DNA from: Trifolium pratense
Taxonomy: Eukaryota > Streptophyta > Magnoliopsida > Fabales > Fabaceae
Length of the DNA stretch: 64,000 nt
Assembly (NCBI RefSeq): GCF_020283565.1
Contig: NC_060065.1
Coordinates: 36,506,409-36,570,408, forward strand
Direction: 5' to 3'
The notes under the pieces are model-generated. The model saw only the letters and a list, made by a program, of their open reading frames with translations, was not told where the DNA came from and did no database searches. Shown here piece by piece: positions 1 through 12,739 of this stretch; position 1 is the first letter of the stretch, and each line of letters opens with the position of its first letter. The position numbers and the translations under genes were made by a program.

Positions 1-27
1 TAACCAAATACCTTGTTATGTATTCAG

Positions 28-1063
28 ATTGGTTGGATATATGGTTCAGTGACTGAGGACATCTTAACGGGGTTCAAGATGCAATGTCGTGGATGGAGGT
101 CAATTTACTGCATGCCCTTAAGGCCTGCATTCAAAGGGTCAGCGCCAATCAATCTTTCCGATCGTTTGCACCAAGTTCTTCGATGGGCTCTTGGATCAGT
201 TGAAATTTTCCTTAGTAGACATTGTCCTCTTTGGTATGGTTTTGCCGGAGGTCGTCTCAAATTGCTGCAGAGACTGGCTTATATAAACACCATTGTTTAC
301 CCTTTCACATCCCTTCCTCTCGTTGCTTATTGTACTTTGCCTGCAATTTGCCTACTCACAGGAAAATTCATCATACCAACGGTAATTTCCTCGTCTTTAT
401 TTTGGTCTAACATACAAGATCGTTATTAATGAGACAAAGTCCTTACATCAAACTGTTGATGCTAATTTGATGCAGCTATCAAACCTTGCAAGTGCACTCT
501 TTCTTGGACTTTTCATCTCCATTATATTGACCAGTGTACTTGAGCTAAGGTGGAGTGGTGTAACCATCGAAGATTTATGGCGTAACGAACAATTTTGGGT
601 GATTGGAGGTGTTTCAGCTCATCTTTTTGCTGTCTTCCAAGGATTCCTAAAGATGTTAGCCGGTGTTGATACAAACTTCACTGTCACAGCAAAAGCCGCC
701 GATGATGCAGAATTTGGTGAACTATATATGATCAAATGGACAACACTCTTAATTCCTCCAACAAGTCTTATCATTATTAACCTTGTTGGCGTTGTTGCTG
801 GATTTTCTGATGCACTTAACGGTGGATATGAATCTTGGGGACCACTCATTGGTAAAGTTTTCTTTGCATTTTGGGTTATTTTTCATCTTTATCCATTCCT
901 TAAGGGTCTTATGGGTCGACAAAACCGTACTCCAACCATTGTTATTCTTTGGTCAGTGCTTTTGGCTTCTGTTTTCTCACTTGTTTGGGTTAAGATTAAT
1001 CCATTTGTGAGCAAAGTTGATAGTGCAGCCATTTCTCAGACTTGTATTTCTATTGATTGTTAA
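28..1063 (+). CDS. CESA8: Cellulose synthase catalytic subunit, C-terminal part (CESA8/IRX1-like)
   Basis: This is the 3' end of a plasma-membrane cellulose synthase that makes beta-1,4-glucan; the 5' part lies outside the window. The exons are 28-381 and 476-1063, joined in phase 0 across a 94-bp GT-AG intron, giving about 313 residues. The first exon opens with [15 protein letters not shown] and carries the QVLRW form of the family's QxxRW glycan-binding motif. The rest is the C-terminal membrane block with several hydrophobic helices, plus FWVIGG and [12 protein letters not shown], typical of plant CESA. The protein ends in SIDC. As I recall, the secondary-wall CESA8 class ends in IDC while other classes tend to end in INC or similar, which is why I prefer CESA8. 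CESA membership is certain; the class is an inference. No frame break is seen. Confidence 0.93.
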
Positions 1064-2589
1064 GTCTCATAAACATCAGCAGTTAAAAGTTTTGACTATA
1101 TTTTAAAGATATGGATTATATATGATGATGATTCAATCTGCAAAGTGTGCAAGTCATTAGCATTAGTTCTTTGTTGAAATGTGTAAGCATTTTGAATTGT
1201 AAGGTTGTTTACTTCTTTTCCATGCTTTGGACAATTTTTCTGTGTAAAGAGATCAATAATTGACTGATTATAGATATCAATGTAAAAATAGTGGTTTTTC
1301 TTTCTCTCTTTATTTGGTCTAGAAATTGAAAAAATAGTGAGAACATAAGTCTTATCTGCTAACTAAATTGATGGACTAATAATAAGTAAACCACCGGTCG
1401 TTGACTTTATAAGGCTCTTTCATATAAATCACCGACTCTATGAATATTTTTAAAAAGTCTTTGATTCGGTCGAATTTTACATTTTTTTTTTTGACAAACG
1501 AATTTTACTATGAATGAGGATGCTAAAATAATATAATACTACGAATGATTCAATGGTGATTGACGCTGAACTTGATAGGAATGACTACGATTCGATCTCC
1601 GCAATTGCGATCGAAAAAGAGACTGAATTCATTTGATGTTAGAACTTAGAACTGACCCCGAATTAGATTAAATTGATGGTGAAAGAAAAATAAAATAAAA
1701 TATATATTTTTTTTTATAAACTAAAATACTAGTATCTTTTGCGCGTAACCGTATAAAGTAATCTCAAAATAATTGAGATTCATTTAAAGAATTAACCTCT
1801 ACTAAAAATCAATTGATCTCTACTAAATTAAATGGTTAAGAAACCAAATATGAAGGGTATGGATCCTCTCCCGTGATAATTTCACCCGAGAGTGTCCGGT
1901 GCCAATCCATGCATATTTTTTTGTAATCTAAATTTTTTGCAAACAAAAAAATGAACAGCCCAGATTTCACATGAGAAAATTTTCACTAGAGACAATCTTT
2001 TTCCAAATATGAAGTACTTCACTTGTGCCACGTATTATTAATAAATCAAATAATCAATAAACTATTCTTGTTCAGGATAAATATGATGCCTCCTTGCATT
2101 TGCATGTGCACCCCCATGTACACTTTGATCACTACTATTTAAAATTAATTTATTCTCCTTCCCCATCGTTTGCAAATTGGGAAGAGTGTACTGTTTATTT
2201 TATTTTTAAAATTTACATTTTTAAGGTGTATATCAAACTATGAACTCTTGTTTTGTAAAAAAAAAAAACTCTCATCTCTTGAGTATTATATATGATTTTA
2301 TTTTTTCAAATAATTTAGTGAATAAAATTTTACTTTTTAAAATAAAATAGTAGAAGTATTAAGATTCGAACCCTTATATGTAATATCTTATCGATCGATC
2401 GATCTATGCTCACGGGAACATGTATGATGTCTATCAAGTGCAAATGAGCTTTACACTCACACAAATGAGAAAAATTTGGCCGTTATTATTCTTTGAAAAT
2501 ACTGAAATGACAGGTCCAATTCTGTAAATATCTCCAAATCAAAGGACACAAACAAACAAAATTCTCTTCCAAGTTGAACCTCTCCAACT
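1064..2589. other. Intergenic region, CESA 3' flank to RLP promoter
   Basis: No gene is seen. The first 250 bp are probably the CESA 3' UTR. The rest is AT-rich with short homopolymer runs. Around 2338-2395 is a fragment containing a tRNA B-box-like stretch (reverse complement of gattcgaaccc), similar to a piece at about 10556-10640, so it may be a SINE remnant. Confidence 0.5.
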
Positions 2590-2611
2590 GTGACCAGGTC
2601 ACTCTTATAAT
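2590..2611 (+). promoter_or_regulatory. Candidate core promoter of the RLP51-like gene: palindrome plus TATA-like box
   Basis: A perfect 13-bp palindrome GTGACCAGGTCAC (2590-2602) lies 2 bp before a TATA-like TTATAAT (2605-2611), about 185 bp upstream of the ATG. The segment in between is AC-rich like a plant 5' UTR. Its role as a promoter is inference from position. Confidence 0.35.
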
Positions 2612-2764
2612 GAAAGCTTACTTAATTAACAACTACTAGTACACAACAAACTAAACACAGTTACACAGTTCCCACAACATTAATCAATCTCATTTCCCAC
2701 AACATAGTTCTCTCAGAATCTCACACAACCACACTCCTAAATTCATCAGTCCTTGTTCATTCAT

Positions 2765-2797
2765 ATGAACATCAGCACATGTTTTTCTAAACCATGA
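2765..2797 (+). promoter_or_regulatory. Upstream ORF of 10 codons overlapping the RLP51-like start codon
   Basis: ATG at 2765 opens a 10-codon reading frame whose TGA (2795-2797) overlaps the main ATG (2794-2796) as ATGA. If transcription starts upstream of 2765, as the TATA-like box suggests, ribosomes would have to pass or reinitiate here. This could dampen translation. Confidence 0.4.
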
Positions 2798-4101
2798 AAC
2801 CACCACTTCAACTTCTCTTCATTCTCATCCTCTTCTTCTTCTTCTTCTTCTCCACCATTACAACCTCATCTCCTTCTCTTCCTCTCCCACCAACCCCATC
2901 TCCAACATCACCTCCTTCAACTCCTTCATCACCATCATCATCAAAATCAACTCTTGACCCAAAACAAATCACAGCCTTACAATCCCTCAACATCCCAACT
3001 TCAAAAGACCCATGTTCACAACCATCTTTCCACAATGCAACACTTTGTGATTCTTCCAAACCCTTTCGCCACCTCATTTCCTTAACCTTATCTAATTGTT
3101 CCTCCTATGTTTCTCTCTCTTTCACTGCTCTCAAATCTCTCTCTACACTTCACTCTCTTAACCTTATCAACTGTCCCATTTCACCTATCCATTTCCCTCA
3201 AGAACTCATTTCATCTCTCACATCCTTCACCTGCATCAATAGCTTCCACAAAATCTCTGGTGTTTGGCTCTCTCAGCTTCAAAATCTCACTGATCTTACT
3301 GTTTCAAATGTTCAAGTTAAAGCTTCTGGTCCTTATGTTATTCTTAGTCACATGAACTATCTCAAATCTTTGACAATTTCTCATGCAAATCTCACTGGTT
3401 TTTTACCTGGTCACATTCATTCAAATCTTACCCATTTTGATTTTTCAAGTAATCAACTCAAAGGAAATATACCCTTTTCAATTACAATGCTTGATAGTCT
3501 TGAAAGTTTGAATCTTTCTTCAAATTTACTCACTGGTGAAATACCCTCTTCAATTGGTGACTTAATTTCTCTAAAAAACATATCTTTAGCTTCAAATTTA
3601 TTTTCTGGGTCTATCCCAGATTCATTTTCTGCTGTTCCTGGTTTGGTTCATTTGGATCTAAGTTCAAACCAGCTTAATGGGTCTATTCCAAAGTTCATTT
3701 CACAAATGAAGAATATCAAGTACTTGAATCTAGCTAACAATAATCTTCGCGGTGTTGTTCCTTTTAATCTCAGTTTTATAAAGGGTTTAGAAGTGTTTAA
3801 GATTGGTGGGAATAGTAATTTGTGTTATAATCGTTCGGTTTTGTCTTCAAAATTGAAACTTGGAATTTCTCATTGTGATAAATATGGAATGCCGGTTTCG
3901 CCTCCACCTGCAAAGGATTCTTCTGCAGATGATAGCAGTGATGATGATTATGATGATAGTGATGATGATGGTGGTGGTAGCAAGCACAAGAAGGATCAAC
4001 ATCATGGACCAAACAAGTTTGTTCTTGGTGTGGCTATTGCTCTTTCTTCTATTGTTTTTCTTATTGTTTTCTTAATTGTTTGTTCAAAATGTTGTCGTTG
4101 A
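2794..4101 (+). CDS. RLP51: LRR receptor-like protein, RLP51 (SNC2) type
   Basis: A single-exon gene of 435 residues coding for a cell-surface receptor-like protein with extracellular leucine-rich repeats, a membrane anchor and almost no cytoplasmic tail; such proteins signal through partner kinases. Residues 1-25 form a signal peptide with a run of Phe. A Ser/Pro/Thr-rich stretch follows, then [20 protein letters not shown], which I recognise from the RLP51 family. LRRs fill roughly residues 90-345 with LxxLxLSSNxLxGxIP repeats, and N-x-S/T sites are many. A very acidic Ser/Asp segment (about 370-392) precedes a hydrophobic helix (about 408-431) and the short tail CSKCCR. In Arabidopsis RLP51 is SNC2, an immune receptor. 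The frame is intact and the length normal. ATG 2794 is chosen because it starts the signal peptide. Confidence 0.9.
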   Translation: MKPPLQLLFILILFFFFFFSTITTSSPSLPLPPTPSPTSPPSTPSSPSSSKSTLDPKQITALQSLNIPTSKDPCSQPSFHNATLCDSSKPFRHLISLTLSNCSSYVSLSFTALKSLSTLHSLNLINCPISPIHFPQELISSLTSFTCINSFHKISGVWLSQLQNLTDLTVSNVQVKASGPYVILSHMNYLKSLTISHANLTGFLPGHIHSNLTHFDFSSNQLKGNIPFSITMLDSLESLNLSSNLLTGEIPSSIGDLISLKNISLASNLFSGSIPDSFSAVPGLVHLDLSSNQLNGSIPKFISQMKNIKYLNLANNNLRGVVPFNLSFIKGLEVFKIGGNSNLCYNRSVLSSKLKLGISHCDKYGMPVSPPPAKDSSADDSSDDDYDDSDDDGGGSKHKKDQHHGPNKFVLGVAIALSSIVFLIVFLIVCSKCCR

Positions 4102-6549
4102 AGATATTTTGATTTTGGGTTTTTAGATTAGGAAAATTGATTACTTTTGTTAAGTTGAGAGGGCTTGTTTAATATATTTAATATTTATTTTATTATTATA
4201 CTATATGATTACAATGAACAAAGATGGAAAACACAAACAAGAAAAAGGCATTGTTACATTTTGATAGGAATTTATGTAAAATGTGTCCACTAAAAGGGGG
4301 AGAAAAAAGATGAAGAACCAAGTCATTGAATCATTTGTTTGTTGCATCATTGTCAACATTGTTTGTGCTTACTTGCTTTCTAGTTTCCAAAGTAGCTCAT
4401 GCTTTAATGTTTGTGCATCACACTTTTTAGATATATTGAATAATTGGTGTATCGGGTCTGATGAGGTCTGGTGACCAGATACACCAATTATTCAATGAAC
4501 CTTTGTCAAGTGTTCCTTATAAAAAGGATTAGAGGTAGTAATATTTTTTTGTATACATAAAGAAGCCTCATTTTGTTACAACTACACTATCTAGGCTACT
4601 ACCATCCATTTTCATTTGTAGGTTACATTTTATCTGAGTTGTTAATCAATTTTTAGGAATATAATTTGCCCTTCTAATTTTCCAAAAACTCAGTTTATAC
4701 TTCTAAGTTATTACAACTTTCTTTAGGAAGTTTGTTGGACATGATGACATTTATATTTGGGGGCAAAATAGGTAGTGGATATGATGACACTTATTTCATG
4801 TTGGGCTGCAAATGGCTAAAATTTTGATTCTGTTATCTGTGGGCACAACTTTTGGAGAATAAAATTGATTTAGCATTTAGCTTAAGTAGGAGATGGATAG
4901 CATCTCAGGTGGATAATGATGGTTTTTGAGTGGAGTATAATAATAATGTATGATTGTAGATATTTGACTCTGCTCCAATTTTATAGCATGTGCTACTTTA
5001 GATCATTGGATATGTGTTTGTCTGTCCTACCTTCATCATATGCCAGCTTTGTGTGTTTTTATTCTTCACCATGCAGTTACTTGATCCTCTTACAATACTT
5101 TTTTGTGTTTTATACTTGTGCGACTCATTTGAATTTCAACCAATAAAAGAGTGTGTATTAAGAAGAGTGTATTAGAAAGTTGATAGCCGTCCTCTATAGA
5201 TCATTTGTCCATGTCCTGAGAATTACAACTAACTTCAATGTGACGTAGTTGGATTCTCTTAATTTCAATCTCTACGTGTCTCTCTCCATCCTCCCACCCT
5301 TATTTTTGTGATGGAGAACATGAGGAAAATAGATCATTCGTTTTTGTGATGGAACAAGGTTGATAGATAATCAGGTCTCTTAGTCATATAGTCGAGTCCG
5401 ACATTCATTTTCAAGCTAGTACTTATGAAATACTAATATGTATTGAGAGATGTAAATGGATTTGAGTAGCCTGAGAGATTAGTCCAAGTTATCAACATCA
5501 GAATACTACCTGAGTTTAAAAGTAAAGGTGGGAAAATTATATCAATGATCACTTGAACTTGGTTGTAAATAGATTTTAGAACCTCAAGTGATTAGTCTAA
5601 GATCTCAAACTTATGTAATGATCACCTGAAGTTGGTCATAAATTAGGATTTTAGGCACATTACTATAGATATCGTGCCTACTCTGTTTTGTTAAAACACA
5701 TATAACAAACATCAAAACCATTCTTCTTAAAATTAGGATGAAAGTAGTTTAGATAATTTATCCAATTTTCTAGTGTAAAACAATACAAAATATCCAAGTT
5801 TTTTCCTAACAAATATTTTAAAGTGTTTGTAATTAAAATTGAAAGTAAAAAAATAAAATATAACATAACAATATAGAAAAATATTTTCTGAAAACATCCC
5901 CAAGTTTTAAAAGATACATTCTGCCACAAATCATTGGATAATCCTTAAGAAAACAAAAATTGAAACTAATAAAATAGGTAATAGTGAGGTGGGATGGGTA
6001 GTTCAATTAGTTTGAGGTAAGGGTTAAAAGAGTTAAAAGTCTGATGTTCAAGTAACTGTGAAAGTGAAAAATACTAACATTAACAATTAATTACTAACTT
6101 TGGCTTATCAAAAATAAAAATAAAAAATAAAAAAAATAAAATTACTAACTTTGACCGTTTCAAAATAAAATAAAATAGATAATAGCCATAAAATTTTAAT
6201 AACATACAACAGCAAAATGCTTACTTATAATACGATAAGATTAAATTGTTTGGAATACTTATGCGTCAACCTCAAGATCTGTAATGTTGACGGTCAAGTC
6301 ATTGATTAAATTTGTAATAGATTGATGCAGATCTTTCAATATGGAACCAACAGAACCAATAGAACACCACAACATGACGAGAAATCAAACGTCACACCAA
6401 GACTACAAACAACACAACGCCCAGATGACAAAATCACAAAAAAAAACTTATAAAAACCACTTGTTTAGATTAAAAGATGGAAAATAGACGCAACAAAGTG
6501 ATTCTAGGCTAAAAATTAACCCAAAACCATGCAATTACATATGTCATTT
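4102..6549. other. Intergenic region between RLP51-like and LRR kinase genes
   Basis: No coding sequence is supported. The first ~150 bp are probably RLP 3' UTR. A perfect inverted repeat lies at 4435-4496. Around 5540-5650 a short near-repeat of the form atgatcacytgaasttggt occurs twice. Otherwise it is AT-rich and featureless to me. Confidence 0.5.
4435..4496. repeat. Perfect 19-bp inverted repeat with 24-nt loop
   Basis: The arms 4435-4453 and 4478-4496 are exact reverse complements (attgaataattggtgtatc), with a 24-nt loop holding GGTC and GACC that could add 4 more pairs. It lies about 330 bp past the RLP stop. It could be a tiny MITE, a hairpin in a transcript, or a chance palindrome; 19 perfect pairs make chance unlikely. 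Confidence 0.7.
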
Positions 6550-9500
6550 TCACCGCATGGCCAATGTCTTGATTTTGATTAACGATGTAGTTACATCTGT
6601 CATTTTAATTCTTGCCTCAGGTGAATCTGCACAGCAACTCAAAGCTAAAGCAAAAATTTCATGAAGTTCTTTTTCATTTTGTGAGACTAAATTGTAATCC
6701 ACAACTTCCATAACTGAATTGACCATTGATTCACTAATCCAGGTTTTCAAGGTTAATTCTTCTGAAAACATTTCATTTGTTGGCTTCTTTGCGGTGAACA
6801 TTTCCATCAGCATTATTCCATAACTATACACATCTCCTTTAACTGAAATGACTCCCTTAGGTCCATATTCTGTATGCAAATGTTAATCACTAGTTATAAA
6901 AAATTCTAAAAAATATATTAAATTTTACCTAACTAAACTCAAATTGATAAGATATAACTTATAGTTAGGAGTGAAAAAATAACCTGGTGCAACATAACCA
7001 AGAGTAGCTAATGTTTGTGTATGAGTTTTAGATTGTCCTTCATCCAAAAGCTTCGAAATTCCAAAATCGCTAACATGCGCAACCATATCTTCATCTAGTA
7101 ACACATTACTAGGCTTCAAATCACAATGAACCACTGGTATTGAAGAACCATGATGTAGATATTCCAATGCAGATGCCACATCTATCATTATATTCAACCT
7201 TTGCAAGAAATTCAAACAATAGTTCTCTGAGTATAACCATTTTTCCACACTTCCGTTTGACATAAACTCCATCACCAGTGATTTGAAATCATCATTTGAA
7301 CAACTACTGATAACTTGAACAAGATTTCGATGCCGAAGGTTGCGCATTGCATTACATTCTGCATCAAAGCTTCTTGATGTTGCTTCCAATGTCAAGTCAA
7401 GTACTTTAATTGCCACCATCTTCCCACTAGAAAGCATTCCTTGATACACAGATCCAAAGCCACCCTTTCCAAGTAAATTACTTTCACTAAATCCATTAGT
7501 AGCTTTCACAACTTCATAGTAGGATATTCTTCTTGGAGCCCCTAAAGTAGCTGACAAATCACTTTTAAGTGGATTTTCAACCTTCTTCCTTTTATGCCTC
7601 CAAATTATTATGCATGCAACAACCAAAATGCATAACACAACAATTATGGGCAATACAAATTTGATCAGTTGCTTCTTTTTCTTTGACTTCTTCATACATA
7701 GAGGCACTTGTAAGCGAGGATTGCCACAAAGCGCATCATTATGCATGAAAGATTGAGCTGTGAAGCTTTTGAAAGGTCCTCCGTCAGGAATCTCTCCTTG
7801 TAATCTATTGTATGATAGATTTATGTATTTAAGAGAAGAAATTGACTCTAATGATTTTGGAATCACACCAGTTATAAGATTATGAGACAAGTCCAAGAAA
7901 CTCAAACTAAACATTTCACCAAGTGATGTTGGAATAGGACCATTCAATTTGTTATTTGCTAAGGAGAGGGTTTCTAAAGTTCTCAATAAACTTATGGCTG
8001 TTGGAATGTTGCTTGAAATTTGATTTTTGGAGAGATCTAATAGTGTAAGAGCTCTTAAATTCTTAATCTCAGGTGGAAGATTTCCAATTAAAGCATTAGA
8101 GGATAAGTTTACCTCTAAAATATCTTCAAGATTCCAAAAAGAGAGAGGTATTAATGAGGTGAACTTATTGTATCCTATGTGAAACTTTCTAAGAGAAGTC
8201 ATATTTCCCAAACATGTTGGTAACACACCAGAAAGCTTATTGCTTGTTAAATACAACTCACTCAAACTGCTAACTTCACAAAGCTCATGAACTATTGATC
8301 CCTGCAGTCCATTGTAGTCAAGATCCAAAAGTTGAAGATTTGACCTTTTAATTGTACTAGGAATGGATCCATTTAAATCATTCATACTCAGAGACAATTC
8401 AATGAGGTTGCTCATGTTTCCGATTTCTAGTGGAATATATCCATTAATTCCAACAGAATTTGCGTAAAAGTGTTCTAATGATAAGTTTCCAATGCGCTTG
8501 GGAAGTTTTGATAACCTATTATTTGATACATCAAGATTTGCAAGATATCTGCAACTAGTAAGTGAAGTAAGGAAGTTTATTTCAAGTGAATCATCATTTA
8601 ATGTCAAATTATTGTTGTGTATGAAGAGGTATTCAATGAATGCTAAATGTCCAAAAGAATTCGGTATAATTCCACTAAATTCGTTACGACTCAAGTCAAG
8701 TGTAACTAGATTTGAAGCATTGGATATACTATTTGGAATTTTTCCAACAAATTTGTTTCCATTCATCTGTAATTGTTGTAGGTTAGGAAGGCCAAATCCC
8801 ATGTTTGATGGAAGCATGCCTGAGAGTGAATTTTGTTCAAAAATTAAAGATTCCAATGTTGAAATGTTGAGGATTTTTGAAGGAATAGGTCCACTCAAAC
8901 TGTTATTTCCCAATTCTAAAAATGTGAGTTGATTGAGATGGCCAATCTCCATTGGTATCGAACCTAAAAACACACATCACAAAGAAAACAATAAATAAAC
9001 AAAGCTATATGTATATGATGACGTATAACACCAATGATGCATGAAATGCTCGACCATATTTGTCTATTAAAGCAATGTATTTGTATTGAGAGGGAAGTTA
9101 ATAACTAAGAAGACTAGCTAGCAAGTCACTCACTAAGCATATTCTTGGGGATTGAAGTTGACTAATTCCTTAGAGGTTATCTTCCCTCTCAATACAAATA
9201 CATTGCAAACATTTTGAGTAAGCTCTTGTCTCTGATACTCGAGCAGCAAATAGTTTTTTTGGAGTTAATTGTGAAATATGTTTTCTCTGATGGAGTTTTT
9301 CTACGATATCTCATTTTGTATCATAATTTGGTTCGAAGCTTGATGTACATTCCTATTACTAGACCTTGTTGAATGTGTTAGTTGTGATGTTGAGGTTTGT
9401 TTGAAGTTTCATATTGCTTAGGTTTCCGAGATGTGAAGTGTATAAATATGTGAGGGCAACCTCACCCTTTAAGCTAGCTTTTGGGGATGAGTATAGGCCT

Positions 9501-12500
9501 CTCAAATTCTAAGATGGTATCAGAGCCTCTCCACGATCCGTTGGGCCATCTGTTATCTGGTTTCCGCTATCGGGTCACCCACCGTTTATATCCACGCACC
9601 AAGCCCAATAATGCTGGGCGTGAGGGGGTGTGTTAAAAAGTCTCACATCGGTTGAAAGATGGCCTGACTAAGTGTTTATAAACTAGAGATAATCCTTACC
9701 TTATAAGCCAGTTTTGTAATGACGAGTTAGACCCAAAACTCAATTTTAAGAGACCTAATATAGCTTATACAGTGCATGTTGTTAGTTAATTTGTTATTTC
9801 TCTTACTACAACATATTGAGTAGTTGTACTTGATATTCTCCGTTATTTTCAAGGAATTCAATTTCAATACTTCTTGTTTACCTAAACTTTTTCTTTGAAT
9901 TTTCGTGCTTATTTTGATATTGGTTGGGCTAGTGAACCAAATGATTATATATATATTTTGGAGATTCTCATCTCTTGAAAGAGTTTTAAAAACAAGACAT
10001 CGTCTTCCCATCATCTACAAAATATGAGTATCTTTTTATGGCGTCCAAACACTTCTAAAATAGTTTGGTTGTGTTAGTTAGTTCCGATATGAGTGTCTTT
10101 CTTTCTAAAATAGTTTTTATATTTATAAATAAATATGAAGATAGAAAATTGAGAGTATACCTGTAAAAAGGTTATCTGCCAAACTGAAATATTGTAAAGA
10201 TGTGCAATTTTCAATAGATCGTGGAATGATTCCTCTATAATCATTATAGTCTAGAGAAAAAACTTGAAGTTGACGAAATTGATGACACATCTCATTTGGG
10301 AGACTTCCATTTAAGTTGTTCATGTCAAGATCGATCACCATCAAAGAAGAGATGTTGAAGAGGGAAGATGGAATTTCATCTATATGTAATATATAGTTGG
10401 AAAAAAAGAAGTAATTAAAGTGATATTCAAAAATGAAAATGACAATTATTTTAAGATAATTAATGGATGAGTCAAGATCCTCTCCATTATTTACCCAATT
10501 CATTTTTGTCATTACTAAAGTTTTAGAAATGAGTACAGGTTCCCTCCATTTTAGAATTTGTAGAGATATTACATATAAAATGCAGGAAGCATGGTTCGAA
10601 TCTTGATACCCTACTATTTTACCTTAAACTCTTTTCTTTGATATAATAATGTGTCATTTGGTGAATCCAATTATTTAATATTTAATACATATTCTAAAAC
10701 TCTTAAAAGAGAAAATAATGAAGAGAGAAAATTGAGATGATATTAATTTGTGGAGGAGGAAGTATGGAGAGAGTAATAAATAATAACAATAATGCATTAT
10801 CCATCGTTTTAGAAAAATAATAAGCTTAAATGCGGTCCCTTATTTTTTTAAAAATAAAGTTTTGGTCCTTATTTTAAAAATTAGTTTTTTTGTCCTCCAA
10901 TTTAAAATTGTCATGAGTTTTGGTCCTCACTCCATTTTAAAGTCAATTTTATTGATGTAGCATGGTCACTAATCATGTGGCAAATTAATTACACATGTCA
11001 TTATTAATTTCTTTAAACCAATAATAAAATTTTAAAACTTAAAATTAGTTCATTTAATTTTTTTTGAAAAATCATAAAAATTTAATTAACCCATAAGTTT
11101 CACTTGTCCTTTCCTCTTCCGGTGTGTTTATCAACTTCCTCCATAAATCCAAAAATTTCAAATCACATTCTTCAAAATTGATAAATTCAAACAAAGCAAA
11201 ACTCTTTTCTCTTCAATTGTATTTTCTATAAGTCCTACTCCCTTCGTCCCAAAATAAATGACATGTTTGACTACAATTACGTTTATCAATGCACATCCTT
11301 AATCGTTAACATATTTAGTTATGTATTATTAAAAATTATAAAAGTTGTATATTTTGAAAATACTCATCGAGGCAAATCAAACAACATCTCATATGATAAT
11401 ATTTGCATGTATATATTAGTAGAAAAATAAGGTTAAAGGAGATCATATGAATAGTACACCAAGTCAAAATTAGGTCATTTATTTTGGGACGGAGGGAGTA
11501 TTTTCTAAAAAAGCTCATTTTTTGTAAACCAAGTCTTTGAATTATATGTTTATTATTTTTTAGAAAGATTAAATAAATTGTTTTTTAGTTTTAACATGTT
11601 TATTACTCCCTCCGGTCATTATTATAAGGAACAATTTGAAAAAAATACACATACCAAGAAACCTTATATCTCTTAATAAAAATTCTAAAATTTTACAATC
11701 TATTCCAAAACTAACCTTGGTATATTAATTTATCCTTAGGGAATATGTCACTCTAATTAATGCATAACTTTGGAATGGATACAATTTCATAAGGGTAGAA
11801 ATGGAATTGTAAGAATAAATTTAATGATTGTTTCTTATAAAAATGACCAATTTTTTTTCTTCTTCAAATTGTTCCTTATAAAAAGGATCGGAGGGATGAG
11901 TATGATTTAAGGAAATTAATAATGACATGTATAATTAATTTGTCCAGTTAGACGTTGTCATGTCATTAATGACCATGCCACATTAAAAAAATTGACTTTA
12001 AAATCGAATTGGGGGCCAAAACTCAAGAAAAATTAAAATTGGAGGACAAAAAGCTAATTTTTAAAATAGGAACCAAAACTACTTCATATTTTTTTTTTTA
12101 AGTAAAACTTCCTCTTTTTAAAAATAGACAACCAAAATTGCATTTAAGTGTGAAAAATAAATAAACAATTAATGCGTGGGTAAAAATATCTTACCATGCA
12201 AGTTAGTCAAGGGAAGAAACAAATATCGAAGCTTGGTCAATTTTCCAATGTCATGTGGCATACGTCCTTTGTCAAAATTATTGTTGGATAGTTCCAAATC
12301 TTCCAACTCTTTGCAATAACGCCAAACTTTTGGCATCTCACCATAAAAATCATTAAAGAAAAGATAGAGTGATCTAAGATTTGGAAGCCCTTGACAAACA
12401 TTTGATGGAAGAATGCCACTCAAATTATTATTACCAAGGTATAAGTGTTCCAATGATGTGCTGTTGAACATAAATATGTTGCCTGTGAGCATATTATATT

Positions 12501-12704
12501 GAAGGTTCACAATTCTCAACCATGTAAGATCACCGATTCCTTTCGGAATTTCTCCTTTAGTTCAATACATATATATAGTATAAGACAGAAGAAAGACATT
12601 AATTAGTAGATTCAAATATATTGATATATGACAATGACAATATATGACAATATTTAATTAATGAAAATGCTAAATGCAAAACATTTTTTTAGAATTTTTT
12701 TGTT

Positions 12705-12739
<35 letters not shown>

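Larger units (their letters stand above)
10821..12151. mobile_element. MULE-like non-autonomous element with long inverted ends, in intron 2 of the LRR kinase
   Basis: The ends (cttaaatgcggtcc... and its reverse complement near 12140) form an imperfect inverted repeat of about 200 bp. A 9-bp direct repeat GAAAAATAA flanks it (10812-10820 and 12152-12160), matching Mutator-like target duplications. There is no coding sequence inside. Two Stowaway-like MITEs are nested in it. Confidence 0.7.

Noticed and set aside
3797..4075. His- and Met-rich frames overlapping the end of the RLP51-like gene
   Set aside because: They are shadow frames of the Asp/Ser codon repeats (gatgat).
6925..8973. The 682-residue frame as a complete receptor kinase
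   Set aside because: It starts mid-LRR after a good acceptor, lacks a signal peptide, and its end after YVAPG is intron; upstream and downstream exons complete it in phase.
10123..12519. Separate small LRR genes
   Set aside because: Both frames are internal exons of the large LRR kinase with phase 1 splice sites at each side.
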